From assembly GCA_009746045.1 (NCBI GenBank), contig RPFO01000072.1, positions 15,001 to 79,000 of the forward strand: a DNA stretch of 64,000 nt. The letters are read 5' to 3'. Source of the DNA: Mesostigma viride (lineage: Eukaryota > Streptophyta > Mesostigmatophyceae > Mesostigmatales > Mesostigmataceae). The notes beneath the pieces were generated by a model, which saw nothing but the letters and a program-made list of their open reading frames with translations, was not told the DNA's origin and did no database searches. The position numbers were made by a program, and so were the translations under genes. How positions within the stretch are numbered: the stretch's first letter is position 1; every line of letters begins with the position of its first letter. Positions 1 through 11,500 of the stretch are shown here, piece by piece.

Positions 1-531
1 AACATGTCAAGAATAACGTAACAAGTCTATCCACGCGCAAATATATGGACGTTTGCTGCCGAACAACAGGTAGCATACGCACTGTCACCGCGTGACCGCT
101 GACAGGATCTGCCGCACCGATTAGAACCTAGAGACATACTTGCGCACATCCAGACGCTTCACGGCCAGAGATATAACCTTTATAACACTCAAGGATAATT
201 ACTACAAGATTTGAGTTCAAAATTCTAAGCCATGCTCTCGTACCAGTCATTTGCCTGCACCGCCATAGCCGCGGAAGTCAATTATTTTCATTCACGTCGG
301 TCCCGTTTGACCATGGTACCCCCCCAACTTTGATTGAGTGTATCTCCCTGGCCAGTTGTCCAAAGTACGGTCTGAATAGTGCCAGGCATAGCTTACGTCT
401 AGATCTTTCGATCCCCCCAGGTTTGACCGTTGAATTATTTTTGGCGCGGCGCCTGGTTCTGCCACCAACTCAGTCCGTTAGAGTGGCGCGAGTTCAACTG
501 GCGCCACGAAAACGGACTCAGTACAAATTAA
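1..531. other. unassigned left edge, probably decayed gypsy sequence
   Basis: No convincing coding region. The integrase-like frame that opens at 532 is closed by a TAA just before it, and earlier frames are broken. By position this is probably the degenerate upstream part of the same Ty3/gypsy pol, but I cannot align it. Confidence 0.3.
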
Positions 532-1198
532 GGGTTAAGGGACAGGGACGATGTGTCCCGGGATACTGTAGAAGGTGTGCAGGCCTTATTAGATAAAATG
601 AAAAATGCACATGACCACGCTATTTCAGGGTACCATAGGGCTCAGGCCAAGTACCTTGCTAGGTTGCGTGCCTCCTTAGATAGAAGGGCACCTGAAATAG
701 ATATAGGAGATTTAGTCTTAGTAGAAGGCCCCCGTGTTGGCCGATTTGCTCACAAGTTCGAAGCAGAACTTAAAGTGAAACTTAGGCCCGCCTTCTTAGG
801 ACCCTTATGTGTGTTGTCTAGAGTAGGTAATTTCTTATATAAAATAGATATCCCTACCTCTTCGCAGACTCATTCTAACAGCTTCCATAGAAGCCAGCTG
901 AAGCTTTACCACCAAAGCACGTTCGCTGGTAGAGAATTAGCCCCTGCATGCCCCTTTAGAGCATAATCCTGATACTGGTGAGGTAGAAGACGAGGTAGAG
1001 AGTATCGTGGCCCATAGGGATATTAAAAAGGGTCGCGGTACTCAACGCCAGTATAAGGTGAAATGGATGTATGCTCGTAGTGAGGTAGATAAAGTATTGT
1101 ACACGGAGAGTGAGTTAGATGGTTGTAGCCGCTTGTTGCAGGATTACAAAACGAGGGGATTCATAGGTGTTTGCTCAATTTCACAAGTCTTCAAATGA
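532..1198 (+). pseudogene. Ty3/gypsy integrase C-terminus plus chromodomain (frameshifted relic)
   Basis: Two overlapping frames together read like the end of a chromovirus pol. The first (532-966) has an alpha-helical segment (VEGVQALLDKMKNAHDHA) followed by the integrase tail pattern, with a GDLVLV-like strand, a KLRP..LGP turn and a final HSNSFHRSQLKLYH. The second frame (open from about 953 to 1198) contains a chromodomain-like block: EVESIVAHRD, then QYKVKWMY, an acidic segment and a terminal LLQDYK helix. A one-base shift near 940-955 joins them, so this copy is broken. In living elements the chromodomain guides integrase to chromatin marks. The sequence stops at 1198 and the satellite starts at 1236, so the element's 3' LTR is absent here. 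The integrase core and RT are not seen. Confidence 0.75.
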
Positions 1199-1235
1199 GT
1201 AAAAAAAAAATCTTTCAGATCTGAGGGTACCTAAA

Positions 1236-1798
1236 GCTGGACTGTTGCAGGCAGCATGTAGACCATGAAAATAGACCACCCACGAAAATTGGGCTCATTC
1301 TGAGCTCAAATGGTGACATGTGACAGCATACATGTGCAGTTTTTCGTCATTTCCCCCCTTTACTTACATGAAACAAATATGAATAGTGGACAAATGAACT
1401 CATTTCAGGCTGGATTCTTGCAGGCAGCATCTAGACCATGAAAATAGACCACCCACAAAAATTGGGCTCATTCTGAGCTCAAATGGTGACATGTGATAGC
1501 ATACATGTGCAGTTTTTCGTCATTTTCCCCCTTTTCTTACATGAAACAAATATGAATAGTCAACAAATGAACTCATTTCAGGCTGGATTCTTGCAAGCAG
1601 CATCTAGACCATGAAAATAGACCACCCACAAAAATTGGGCTCATTCTGAGCTCAAATGGTGACATGTGACAGTGTAAATATGCAGCTTTTTGTCATTTGC
1701 ACCGGTTTCTTACATGAAACGAATAGGAATCATGACCAAATGAACTCATATCGAGCTGCCAGGATTCTTGCAAGCAACATTTAAACCATAATACTACA
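1236..1798 (+). repeat. 173-bp satellite array, left arm part 1
   Basis: Tandem units start at 1236, 1409, 1582 and 1755 (exactly 173 bp apart). Each begins GCTGGATTCTTGCA and contains the conserved blocks GGGCTCATTCTGAGCTC and GGTGACATGTGACAG. The fourth unit is cut at 1798 by the LTR element and resumes at 5113. The same satellite recurs inverted at 16015-17631. Confidence 0.95.
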
Positions 1799-2622
1799 TG
1801 TTGAACAATTAAGGTATTGGAGGAACGATCTTTCCAATCATAAAGGAATGTTGTATTAATAAAAACACATTACTTTCAATTGTTCCGAGCTCCACAAACC
1901 CCGGACTCCATGGCTGGGGTCCAGTGGTATAAATTACGTGAGAACTAAGAGCATCGTGCACAAGTGCATCACTTTTGTCCTAGAGGTATGAGTGGCGGCT
2001 GAGCACTTTTGGCCGTCGACATAAAAATCTACGGCTCATACAACACAAGTGCGGAGTACCACATGTGCCGGCGCTCACACTGGTAGGTGACGCGGCGCAC
2101 CAAAAACAGGACTAGTAGAATGCAATGTATGACATGCTGGAGCAAAGTCGCAGCGCCTCCAAGGCAGCATCAAACATAGAAAGTGTGGCGCAACGCGCCT
2201 ACACTGAGGTACACTTTTCTCTGTAACGGTACAGTCCAAAGTACTGCGCGAAGCGCGGATCCCTTATGGCATCACAACGGCTATAGTAGTCTGAGACACA
2301 AACGGCAGAAAAACGCACAAGTCCAAAAGTCGCATAGGCAGACAAGTGGACTAAAAGATTCCGTCGAACTCACAGAAGCCCTCACAGTATCATGGGCATT
2401 AGAATATCTCGTAACATTTCACATAGCATCTCGACCCTGAAAATAACCACAAAGAGTCTAGTATAGTGGTCCGTATAGCATCTCGGACCTGAAACGCAGC
2501 ACTAAAAATTCGTAGCACGAATTAAATAGCCTGGAAAAATACATTAGTGTCGTCCCACTAATTCGGCTAACTGTCAGCCAAAAAACTAGTGCCGGGACTG
2601 CCTTGGCCCACTACGGCTGACA
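1799..2622 (-). repeat. 3' LTR of the gag-only element
   Basis: 824 bp, ends TG..CA, same length and sequence as 4289-5112 at a constant offset of 2490. An 85-codon ORF inside each LTR is present only because the LTRs are identical, and I do not regard it as a gene. Confidence 0.93.
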
Positions 2623-2630
2623 CCCCCCTT
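2623..2630 (-). other. polypurine tract (AAGGGGGG)
   Basis: Directly abuts the left LTR and reads AAGGGGGG on the minus strand, the usual plus-strand priming site just upstream of a 3' LTR. Confidence 0.8.
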
Positions 2631-2712
2631 AGTGGGACAAGCTGGAAACAATGACTCGAAAAAGTATGGTGGCCAGGGCGCCCCTGGAGCAACGCACCAC
2701 TGAACAAAAATA

Positions 2713-3600
2713 CTACAGTTGGTCAGCGGGAGCCTCCACGCCAGTGTGGAAAACAAAACCAGGGGGCACCTCCAGTGCCTCCTGCGGATCAGGAGTGGAC
2801 GTCAAGTTGGCCTGCGTCTTGGCTTCTCCGTCCCTTCCCCCCTTGCGGAGATGAGGGTGCTTCTTGAAACAGTTTGCCACCTTGTGGCCAGGCTTACCAC
2901 AGTGGTGACATTTCCCCCGCCGATCATCCACCCCCATGGTGGCGAAAACCCCCAGGATCCCCGTGGGGTCAGTGGCAGCAGAGCTGCTGCCCCCCTTGGC
3001 GGCTCTGAGAACAGCCGCTTGTGCATTCAGGCTGTCCTCCACCCTCAGTACTCGAGCCTTGTAATCGGCCCAGGACATCTCGTGCACCTTGATGTCCTGT
3101 CCAGCCATCACAGCTCGGATACTAGCCGGCATCACGTCGTGAGTAGACAGAACAAGGTCCAGGTCAGCGAACTTGCCTCCCAGGGACTCATACTCGTCGC
3201 GCGTGTACTCCCTGGCCACAAGGACTGGCCGGGGAGATTTCTCCGTGACAGGATCCCTGGATGTCAGCTTCTGCCGCAGCTCCATGCGATACGTCTCCGT
3301 AGTCTTGTCCTTGCCGTAGCGGTCTGTAAGAATGGCCCACGCCTCCTGAGAGGTGTCGGCCCGCTTGATGAGTAACAGAGCGGAACCATCCAGAAACGTG
3401 CTCATGGCAGACAACACCGCTGCATCCTTCTTTGCATCAGTGACATCGCCAGTCAAAACCCCCTGCAACTCATGCGCCTTCAAGAGACGCTGAAACCTGA
3501 TAACAGTTGTGTCCCACTTCCCCACGTCTGATCCATCAAAAGTGGGAATGTTCTTGGCATTGGAAATAACAGATTGTGTATTAGTCATATTCCCAGACAT
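2713..3600 (-). CDS. copia-type Gag with one zinc knuckle
   Basis: About 295 residues from the ATG at 3600; an open TTG-initiated extension of two codons exists upstream. The N-terminal two thirds match the copia Gag (UBN2/retrotran_gag_2) style: FDGSDVGKW, LLIKRADTSQEAW and LTDRYGKDKTTETY. Near the C-terminus there is one CCHC zinc knuckle, CHHCGKPGHKVANC (CX2CX4HX4C), followed by a basic tail. Gag would assemble the virus-like particle and bind the element RNA. The frame is intact, in keeping with identical LTRs. No pol follows; the stop lies about 90 bp before the polypurine tract. Confidence 0.88.
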   Translation of the reverse strand: MSGNMTNTQSVISNAKNIPTFDGSDVGKWDTTVIRFQRLLKAHELQGVLTGDVTDAKKDAAVLSAMSTFLDGSALLLIKRADTSQEAWAILTDRYGKDKTTETYRMELRQKLTSRDPVTEKSPRPVLVAREYTRDEYESLGGKFADLDLVLSTHDVMPASIRAVMAGQDIKVHEMSWADYKARVLRVEDSLNAQAAVLRAAKGGSSSAATDPTGILGVFATMGVDDRRGKCHHCGKPGHKVANCFKKHPHLRKGGRDGEAKTQANLTSTPDPQEALEVPPGFVFHTGVEAPADQL

Positions 3601-3636
3601 TTTCAAACCTACTCAGGATGGTCGCACCAATCACTG

Positions 3637-4059
3637 TCACTCCTCACCAGTAGGACGAACTGTAGGATTCTCAGGAACTATTGTGGACTCCTCAGGGATG
3701 AGCTGGTCTAAAAATTCCGCCAAACGGCGCAGAGTTCGAGGGGTGCACACGATCTCCCAATTAAAACTGGTGCCCCTATACTGTACTTCCACAGATGCTC
3801 TGTTCGGAGAAGGGGACACCCCCTGATGGCCGGTGTTGTAATCAGGATCCGGAATGACAATAGGATCTCCAGCAGATCTGGGACACCACAGAGCAGTGGT
3901 TAAATCTCTTTGCATAGACAAGTTTCTCCCCACTGAAAAATGTTGCAGAAAAACCAGATTTTTACTGCCCAGGAAGAACAGAAAAAACGTTTTCTCCAAA
4001 GGAAAACGTCTCCACAGGAAAGATTCTTCAAGAATAAAGACAACCTTCCCAATACTCAA
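3637..4059 (-). CDS. small leader ORF upstream of gag, function unknown
   Basis: A 140-codon open frame between the 5' LTR/primer site and gag. The C-terminal half (VQYRGTSFNWEIVCTPRTL, then an acidic run) looks more protein-like than the phenylalanine-rich N-terminus. It ends about 30 bp upstream of gag. It may be an upstream ORF, a former N-terminal part of gag, or untranslated leader. I recognise no family. Confidence 0.3.
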   Translation of the reverse strand: MSIGKVVFILEESFLWRRFPLEKTFFLFFLGSKNLVFLQHFSVGRNLSMQRDLTTALWCPRSAGDPIVIPDPDYNTGHQGVSPSPNRASVEVQYRGTSFNWEIVCTPRTLRRLAEFLDQLIPEESTIVPENPTVRPTGEE

Positions 4060-4274
4060 GTGGCCCTTATGCCAAGGGTCTTACACTTTCAGCAGAACAC
4101 TGCAGTTCCCTCAAGAAGAACACCTCCCACAAATTGGGTGGCCCGATTTCAACAAGAAGAAGCGAAAAAAGGCGCATCCAACGACTGCAATGTAGATGTG
4201 GGGCGTCCCCCTCACAGTCTTGGACAAGGTGAAGTGTATGAAGTTTGGCTTCACCAGATTTTGCCTGTCACTTT

Positions 4275-4288
4275 CTGGCTCGATACCA
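4275..4288 (-). promoter_or_regulatory. primer binding site, initiator tRNA-Met type
   Basis: On the minus strand the sequence immediately after the 5' LTR reads TGGTATCGAGCCAG, close to the common plant/algal copia PBS TGGTATCAGAGC that is complementary to the 3' end of initiator tRNA-Met. Confidence 0.85.
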
Positions 4289-5112
4289 TGTTGAACAATT
4301 AAGGTATTGGAGGAACGATCTTTCCAATCATAAAGGAATGTTGTATTAATAAAAACACATTACTTTCAATTGTTCCGAGCTCCACAAACCCCGGACTCCA
4401 TGGCTGGGGTCCAGTGGTATAAATTACGTGAGAACTAAGAGCATCGTGCACAAGTGCATCACTTTTGTCCTAGAGGTATGAGTGGCGGCTGAGCACTTTT
4501 GGCCGTCGACATAAAAATCTACGGCTCATACAACACAAGTGCGGAGTACCACATGTGCCGGCGCTCACACTGGTAGGTGACGCGGCGCACCAAAAACAGG
4601 ACTAGTAGAATGCAATGTATGACATGCTGGAGCAAAGTCGCAGCGCCTCCAAGGCAGCATCAAACATAGAAAGTGTGGCGCAACGCGCCTACACTGAGGT
4701 ACACTTTTCTCTGTAACGGTACAGTCCAAAGTACTGCGCGAAGCGCGGATCCCTTATGGCATCACAACGGCTATAGTAGTCTGAGACACAAACGGCAGAA
4801 AAACGCACAAGTCCAAAAGTCGCATAGGCAGACAAGTGGACTAAAAGATTCCGTCGAACTCACAGAAGCCCTCACAGTATCATGGGCATTAGAATATCTC
4901 GTAACATTTCACATAGCATCTCGACCCTGAAAATAACCACAAAGAGTCTAGTATAGTGGTCCGTATAGCATCTCGGACCTGAAACGCAGCACTAAAAATT
5001 CGTAGCACGAATTAAATAGCCTGGAAAAATACATTAGTGTCGTCCCACTAATTCGGCTAACTGTCAGCCAAAAAACTAGTGCCGGGACTGCCTTGGCCCA
5101 CTACGGCTGACA
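4289..5112 (-). repeat. 5' LTR of the gag-only element
   Basis: 824 bp, identical by eye to 1799-2622. As the 5' LTR on the minus strand it should carry the promoter; I did not identify a convincing TATA box. Confidence 0.93.
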
Positions 5113-5695
5113 CTACACCACCTACAAAAATTGGGCTCATTATGAGCTCAAATGGTGACATGTGACAGTATAAATATGCAGTTTTACGCCATTTTCATCG
5201 TTTTCTTACACGAAATAAATAGGAATCATGACCAAATGAGCTCATATCGAGCTGGATTCTTGCAAGCTACATTTAAACCATAATACTAGACCACCTACAA
5301 AAATTGGGCTCATTATGAGCTCAAATGGTGACATGTGACAGTATAAATATGCAACCTTTTGTCATTTGCACCGGTTTCTTACATGAAACAAATAGGAATC
5401 ATGAACCAATGAACTCATATCCAGCTGGATTCTTGCAAGCTACATTTAAACCATAATACTACACCACCTACAAAAATTGGGCTCATTATGAGCTCAAATG
5501 GTGACATGTGACAGTATGAATATGCAGTTTTACGCCATTTGCACCGGTTTCTTACATGAAACAAATAGGAATCATGACCAAATGAACTCATATCAAGCTG
5601 GATTCTTGCAAGCAACATTTAAACCATAATACTAGACCACCTACAAAAATTGGGCTCATTCGATCTGAGCTCAAATGGTGACATGTGACAGTATA
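5113..5695 (+). repeat. 173-bp satellite array, left arm part 2
   Basis: The satellite resumes right after the LTR element. Unit starts at 5251, 5423 and 5597 (172-174 bp apart). These units are more diverged than those in 16-17.6 kb (for example TATGAGCTC for TCTGAGCTC). Confidence 0.93.
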
Positions 5696-5900
5696 TGAAA
5701 AGAGACAACAAACGTGGACTGAAGCATTGGCACGCTGAGCCCCGTGCATGTCTGAGACCAGTTGTCTGAAAAGAGACAACAAACGTGGCAGCATGGCACG
5801 CCGAGCCCCGTGCATGTCTGAGACCAGTTGTCTGAAAAGAGACAACAAACGTGGAAGCATGGCACGCCGAGCCCCGTGCATGTCTGAGACCAGTTGTCTG
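5696..5900 (+). repeat. three tandem copies of a 66-71 bp repeat
   Basis: Copies start at 5696, 5767 and 5833, each beginning TGAAAAGAGACAACAAACGT and ending GAGACCAGTTGTC. The first carries a few extra bases. The array follows directly on the satellite. Confidence 0.9.
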
Positions 5901-6297
5901 AACTGAAACGTAAAAAGCGCGGATCCGCGTAAGGCGCGATGTCTACTGGCTCAGGACAGTATATATATATATAAGTAACATTTAAACTCAGCCCAGTTTT
6001 GACGTCATTTCCAACTGAAAAAATTATTAATTAAATAATTCATTGATAAAACACGCGCTCCTATTGGGGAGTCGCAGAGCACAATAATACATGTTAAAGT
6101 GCTTTTCATCCCTGTATGTTGCACGCTGGGATCTAAAACTGAAAAATTTAAACTCACATCAATAAGGCTAGTCTGAGTCTGAGTCATCAATTATGTGGGG
6201 AGGGCGGCGCTTGTGGCGCGGGGTCGCCTTCGCTTGCTTGCTAGCCGTGCCCCGGTGTGCGACCTGCTTCGATCCGAACGCACTCTACTATCTCCGC
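5901..6297. other. non-coding spacer with short TA microsatellite
   Basis: AT-rich stretch containing a (TA)n run near 5961-5973 and a GC-rich palindrome CGCGGATCCGCG near 5917. No gene seen. Confidence 0.5.
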
Positions 6298-6588
6298 CTA
6301 ACCTCGCGCAGTCGAGTCGGGTGGCAGATTGGGTAACTCTACACCTGGGCATGCGCAAAGCGCAGCTCGCACCTCATCTAACCCTACTATTTCATCGTCC
6401 CCGTCTGTGTAGAGCACATGGACCATGTTGTGCTCCTTATTAGACGCCGTCACATGGGCATGATACCGCTTCTCCCCTGAGTTTGGGCCTGAAAATATCT
6501 TGCATACCGGGGTCCCCACCAACCATTCCGGCTCGTGCACGTCCATGACATGCGATTTGAAAAGTGCCATCGCCGTCTTCTCCGCCAT
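6298..6588 (-). CDS. small Tudor-like domain ORF
   Basis: 96 codons with an ATG at 6588. Residues about 22-75 resemble the Tudor/chromatin-reader beta-barrel pattern: VGTPVCKIFSGPN, then EKRYHAHVT, then VHVLYTDGDDEIVGLDEV. The last is the acidic Y.DGD.E signature that follows the fourth strand. Such domains usually bind methylated lysine or arginine, but the binding residues cannot be judged here. It is short and isolated between repeat arrays, so it may be a captured exon or a fragment of a larger transposon protein. It could also be a chance frame, but the motif order argues against that. Confidence 0.5.
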   Translation of the reverse strand: MAEKTAMALFKSHVMDVHEPEWLVGTPVCKIFSGPNSGEKRYHAHVTASNKEHNMVHVLYTDGDDEIVGLDEVRAALCACPGVELPNLPPDSTARG

Positions 6589-6642
6589 CGCTGATTCCGT
6601 TTTCTGTGCTTATTCCGTTTTCCCACCCCTCATGTTTCGCGC

Positions 6643-7121
6643 ACATACGAAAAGGACTTGAATTTCCTTGCTAACAGGTCGGTCTCGGCAATTCATCTTG
6701 CATTCACTGGAATTCATTCATCGAAGCCCCGAGACTGCCCGTCCAGTCTGAACATACGAAAAGGACTTGAATTTCCTTGCTAACAGGTCGGTCTCGGCAA
6801 TTCATCTTGCATTCACTGGAATTCACTCATCGAAGCCCCGAGACTGCCCGTCCAGTCTGAACATACGAAAAGGACTTGAATTTCCTTGCTAACAGGTCGG
6901 TCTCGGCAATTCATCTTGCATTCACTGGCTGGAATTCACTCATCGAAGCCCCGAGACTGCCCGTCCAGTCTGAACATACGAAAAGGACTTGAATTTCCTT
7001 GCTAACAGGTCGGTCTCGGCAATTCATCTTGCATTCACTGGCTGGAATTCACTCATCGAAGCCCCGAGACTGCCCGTCCAGTCTGAACATACGAAAAGGA
7101 CTTGAATTTCCTTGCTAACAG
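6643..7121 (+). repeat. 109-bp tandem array, left part
   Basis: Unit starts (ACATACGAAAAGG) at 6643, 6752, 6861, 6974 and 7087. Units are 109 bp, or 113 bp where CTGG is inserted. The last copy is cut at 7121 by the copia element and the array continues at 15148. Confidence 0.95.
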
Positions 7122-7817
7122 AGTTAAACGTTCTTATCACACGCAATGTGAAGGATATGGTTGCAATGCAGCAATGTGTGATATGGTTGGAAACGGAGCT
7201 TTGTTAAAATCGGATAATGTTACAGCGCTCACACACTTGAGGCTTGTACACGCGCTTGCCAAGTCAATGCACAACACGTGAGGCGGGCTCGCAAGAGATG
7301 CCCATTTGGCACTGGCCTATTGTTTATATACTTGTGCACTGTGCTTGCTAGTCCTGAGCAGCCTAGGAGGCCTGCTCAGTAATAACACCCCCGGTACAGT
7401 ATTCACTACCTGTACAGCGCCCAACTCCTATACAGTAGGTCTGCCATACAGGCACAGTGACTACAGAGCACAGTCCACAGTGACTATTGCATCTGCACCT
7501 AGAAGTCCAGGACTAAGCCTGCGGTACCAACAGACCACAGGTTAAGGTTCCTATTTCCTGCGTACGACGTATTAATCCAATACCGTCGTAGGTACAGCAC
7601 CTAATTCCTGTCAGCCCAGGAATTACTGTCGACCCCATATGTCGTCGGCAAATATTCACGTCCGACTTAGAAGAACAGCCGGCTCGCGCTCGCGCGCGAC
7701 CGGGAAGTCGGAACGCCATAACTTTCTTGATACTTGTCGGAATGAACTCGTTCCGGTGCCGCTGGAATCGCAGAGATATGCCGAATCAGGATCACGCCAA
7801 TGCGCTTGGCGTTAACT
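7122..7817 (-). repeat. 3' LTR of the copia element
   Basis: 696 bp, matching 14453-15147 except for about three substitutions and three single-base indels. A TATATAAA box on the minus strand lies at 7323-7330. Confidence 0.92.
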
Positions 7818-8565
7818 CCAATCCTTTCTTTTCTTGAGCTGTAGCAGCTCACACAAGTCTACATACAAACACACACAATGGGTACTGGATATCCTCCCCA
7901 GACTACAAGTCACAACCCGCTGGGCATGACAGTCAGCTTGGATTCCTTATTATATGTACATAGCACCCATACTGGCTCAGGAGCACAAACAAATTACAAT
8001 GAGTCCCTATCCCTTCACGGGAGGCTCGTTGTGTTACCCATGTACAAGAGGTTGGCCAACTGTGGCAGCCCATAGGTGTTCAGCTAAGAACTTGAGAAGT
8101 ATGTACAACCTTCAGGACCTTAGGCGAAACCCCACAGATCACCCACAACAGCTCATCAGAAAACATTGCTGACCCCCAGACGGGAGTCGGCGCCGGTCTG
8201 CTGCCCCTTATCGAACCAGACACAACATCTACGCGAAGCACATGCAAAACACAAGCTCCCATACTCGTTCCAACCGTGGAAAATCAGGGGACCTGTCGCC
8301 ACCTCACCAGCATGGTGGATGGGTCAGCCAGTCCGTGAAACTCCGCCTTAAGACGGCACCAGGGAATCGAACCCCGCCCACAAACCACAGATCTGGGGAA
8401 ACCTCAGACTGAGATGAAAACCCCAGATAGACATCTCTCCATCAGAGACAATGTCAGACATTCCCACACCAGAGACATGTCTCACCCCTCAAGGTGTGCT
8501 CAGGATTATGTACAATCAAGCTCCCAGCCTGATATCCAGAGACTTAAGCACCCAGCTCTCAGCTT
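7818..8565 (-). other. 3' untranslated region of the copia element with purine tract
   Basis: Non-coding stretch between the pol stop and the 3' LTR. Next to the LTR the minus strand reads AAGAAAAGAAAGGATTGG, a plausible polypurine tract though four bases are not purine-perfect. No ORF here is convincing. Confidence 0.6.
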
Positions 8566-11500
8566 TTAGACAGATAGACCGACTTGACAGTCAGCATTCA
8601 TGAGCTTCCTCAGTACATTGTACTGGGCTGGGGCCTTGTGTGGCAGCTTTGTCAATGCATCAGCAGGGTTCTCCTCGCCAGGGATATGCTTCAAGTCAAC
8701 CAAACTGGCCAACTCCTTCAGCAACAAATAATCCAGGTCCCGGCTCCTGGCCAGCTGCTTGTGAACAAACTGGACCATACCCATGCTGTCTGTTAGCAAC
8801 AACGTCTCCATCTGCAAGGTCCAAGGGGTAACTGAAGCCAGCTCCAGCATTAACTCCTTTATGTACAGGCTGGACTGGATCCCCTCGCATATGGCCCTGC
8901 ATTCTGCCACATCTGAACTGATACAGACCCTCTTCTGCAGTCTGCTGTACCAGCTGAACAAACTTGCCCTGCTCTGATAAAAAGCAAACAGAGCAGCAGA
9001 TCTCCCCCTGACCTTGGTAACCTGGCGAGCATCCATGGAACTGTCAACAAAGATCTCCAAGGTGATAGGCTGGGCAAAGTCAATCCCAGACAAAATCAGA
9101 TCAGGGGTACTCTCCACCAACCGGGCTATGACTCGAGGCTTCTCATCCTCAAGCACCTCATCAGGCATTCTGCTATGGACCATCAAAGACGGACCACAGA
9201 TGCTGGCAAACCAGGCCCACATGCCTCTCAACTCAGGTCCTGCAGCCTGGGTGATCTTCTCTGGCAAGGCCTTCACAATGGTCTGTTTATAATCTCCTCC
9301 AGCCTGAAGCCTGATACTCCACTCCCCGTCCCTCCTGAACAGGGTAGCCTGCATTCCACAGAACACTACAGGCTTGTTGGGCTCCTGCCACAGCTCCTTG
9401 CCCAGTGAAAACTTGCCACTGATGACAGGAATAAACTTCTTCAGCCAGGTCGTGGGGGCTAGCAAATGCAGATCATCTCCATGCAAACTAGCATACACTG
9501 GCAGACCCTCCCATTGGGCCAGCAGCAAACAGGGATCAACTGAAGACACTCTCAAGCCACACTCACTGATCAGAGCTTCCTGCAGCGTGAGTCTCCAGAT
9601 GATTGGGCTCGACCTGAGTCCTTCCAGGCCCTTCAGAATAACCAGGAATTGTTGATGCAGCTCCAGCTTCCAGATGGCAGGCACCTCAACACAGTAAGGC
9701 TCATCCTGCTTCCACACCCTCCTGGCCACTTCTGGATCAGATTTTAAAAATGCCCTCTTGAAGTCCAGCAGCACTGATGACATAGCTGCTCCCCTGTTCA
9801 GCAACCCCACGTAGAGACATAGCAAAATTCTCCATGTGTCGTGTAGCATCCCTGGCGTGTATAGCTCCTCTCCTGGCAGACTCCCCGTGCCGTGATACTC
9901 ATTCAGGACAGGCCTGACATGGGGCACTGATACCTCATCCACAACCTTCCTCTTCAGCACAAATCTCAAAGCAAGCTTCCTTGATGCTGGGGGACGTCTG
10001 TCTGTTGGTGCAGCACACTCAAACTGCAACCACTCCTCCAATGCCTTGGAGAAGGCGAGCTTCCAAGCCTCAAACAAAGTAGGCGAGCTCATCTCTTGGA
10101 CCAGCTGGTCATATGTCAAAGGAGAGTGTGCAGCAAGGCTCCTGTGAGTTATGCCAATACTGCTGGGGTGCAACACAGCTGGAATCACCAAACTGGCCGC
10201 TGGGGGCACCTCCCCTTCATCCCATTTTACACCCTTGACCGGCTTGGCCCTGCACCTGACTGGAAATGTTGTCCTGAAATTTTCTAGGGGAATCATCCCC
10301 CAGCCATCTCTTCTCAGAGCTGTAGCTCTGATAGAAATCCCAGGATTGCCCAGAAAATTCTGACCCAAAATCACAGGGCCATCATAGTCCTCTAGGACAA
10401 GGAAGGTCACATCCACACCCATGACAGGGGCAGTAACCTCTCCCAACACCCTTAGATGCGTCCTACCACTGAAATCAGACACCCAGGGGCAACTTGGTTC
10501 TCCGACCAGCAGTTCTCCTGTATGCTGAGGTCCCATGACAGAAACCTGTGCATTGGTATCTATCTCCATGGCAGCTACCTCAGGTTCATCCAACTGGACA
10601 AGCTTGGACACCTTAGGCTCCTTCTTGGCTCTTTGCAAAGCCTGTACAATATCTGATAGACGCACACCCCTAGGCCTGGTGTCGGGCCGTTCCGGAGGTG
10701 CAGCCTGTCCGCCTGCTTGCCCAACCACCGTATGTGAAGGTACCCCAGGGGCCGGGCCAGGGTCACCCTGAGGGCTCGATACAGCTGTAGCACCCTGATC
10801 AGGAAGCTCCACGTCACCCCCGCCTTGTACACCAGCGGGCACCTGGAAGAGGTCTCCTTGATTACCTCCCCGGGGACGGATCTTTGACCAGGACAGACGG
10901 TGCACTGCTTGGGAGCCATCAATGGCCACCCAGCACTTATGGCCAGCGGCTTCTACTCGGGTCACCACCCCATCATGCCAGCTGCCACGTTTCCCTGGAA
11001 AGCTTGGTTCCTTCCACACAACAACCTGTTGTCCAACGTTAGGTTCTAGGACACTCCAGCCCTTGTCTTTCTGCCTCAGCTTGAGGAACTTGGCCTCTAG
11101 CTTCTCCTTCCATGCCTGCTCAGCATCAGCTGGCAGCATCCTGGTATGCAGCATAAGAGGATTGATGGCAATGTCACCAAAGAACATGGGAGTCCTCAGG
11201 TTCAGCCTGTCCTCCACAGAACGTAGCCATGCAGATGTCACAATGGCAGATGACGTCCTTGGAATCCTCTCCACCAGCAGCACAGTCTTGATCTCTTGGA
11301 TGGCTCTCTCCACCACCCCTTGCTGGCCGTGGCTCTCCCTGGGTGTAATCAGCAACTCTGGAAACTCTGGCAGGTTCTCACAGCACTCAAACTGAATGTC
11401 ACACTGCAACAACTCCAACCCAGGGTACCTGCTCCTTGTCAACTTCAGAGCAGCAATCAATGTAGGCTTCTCCATGTCAGGCAGGATCTCTAGGGTCTTG

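Larger units (their letters stand above)
1799..5112 (-). mobile_element. gag-only copia-type LTR retrotransposon (TR-GAG-like)
   Basis: A complete 3314-bp element with 824-bp LTRs at both ends, and perfect 5-bp target duplications CTACA at 1794-1798 and 5113-5117. It is oriented on the minus strand: LTRs read TGTCAGCC to GTTCAACA, a primer site complementary to initiator tRNA-Met lies next to the right LTR, and a polypurine tract lies next to the left LTR. The only clear gene is a copia-type gag; protease, integrase, RT and RNase H are absent, so it must depend on a partner for movement. The LTRs appear identical over their whole length, implying very recent insertion. It landed inside the 173-bp satellite. 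Confidence 0.93.

Noticed and set aside
2183-2440. 85-codon ORF present twice (also 4673-4930)
   Set aside because: Lies within both identical LTRs of the gag-only element and has no recognisable motif.
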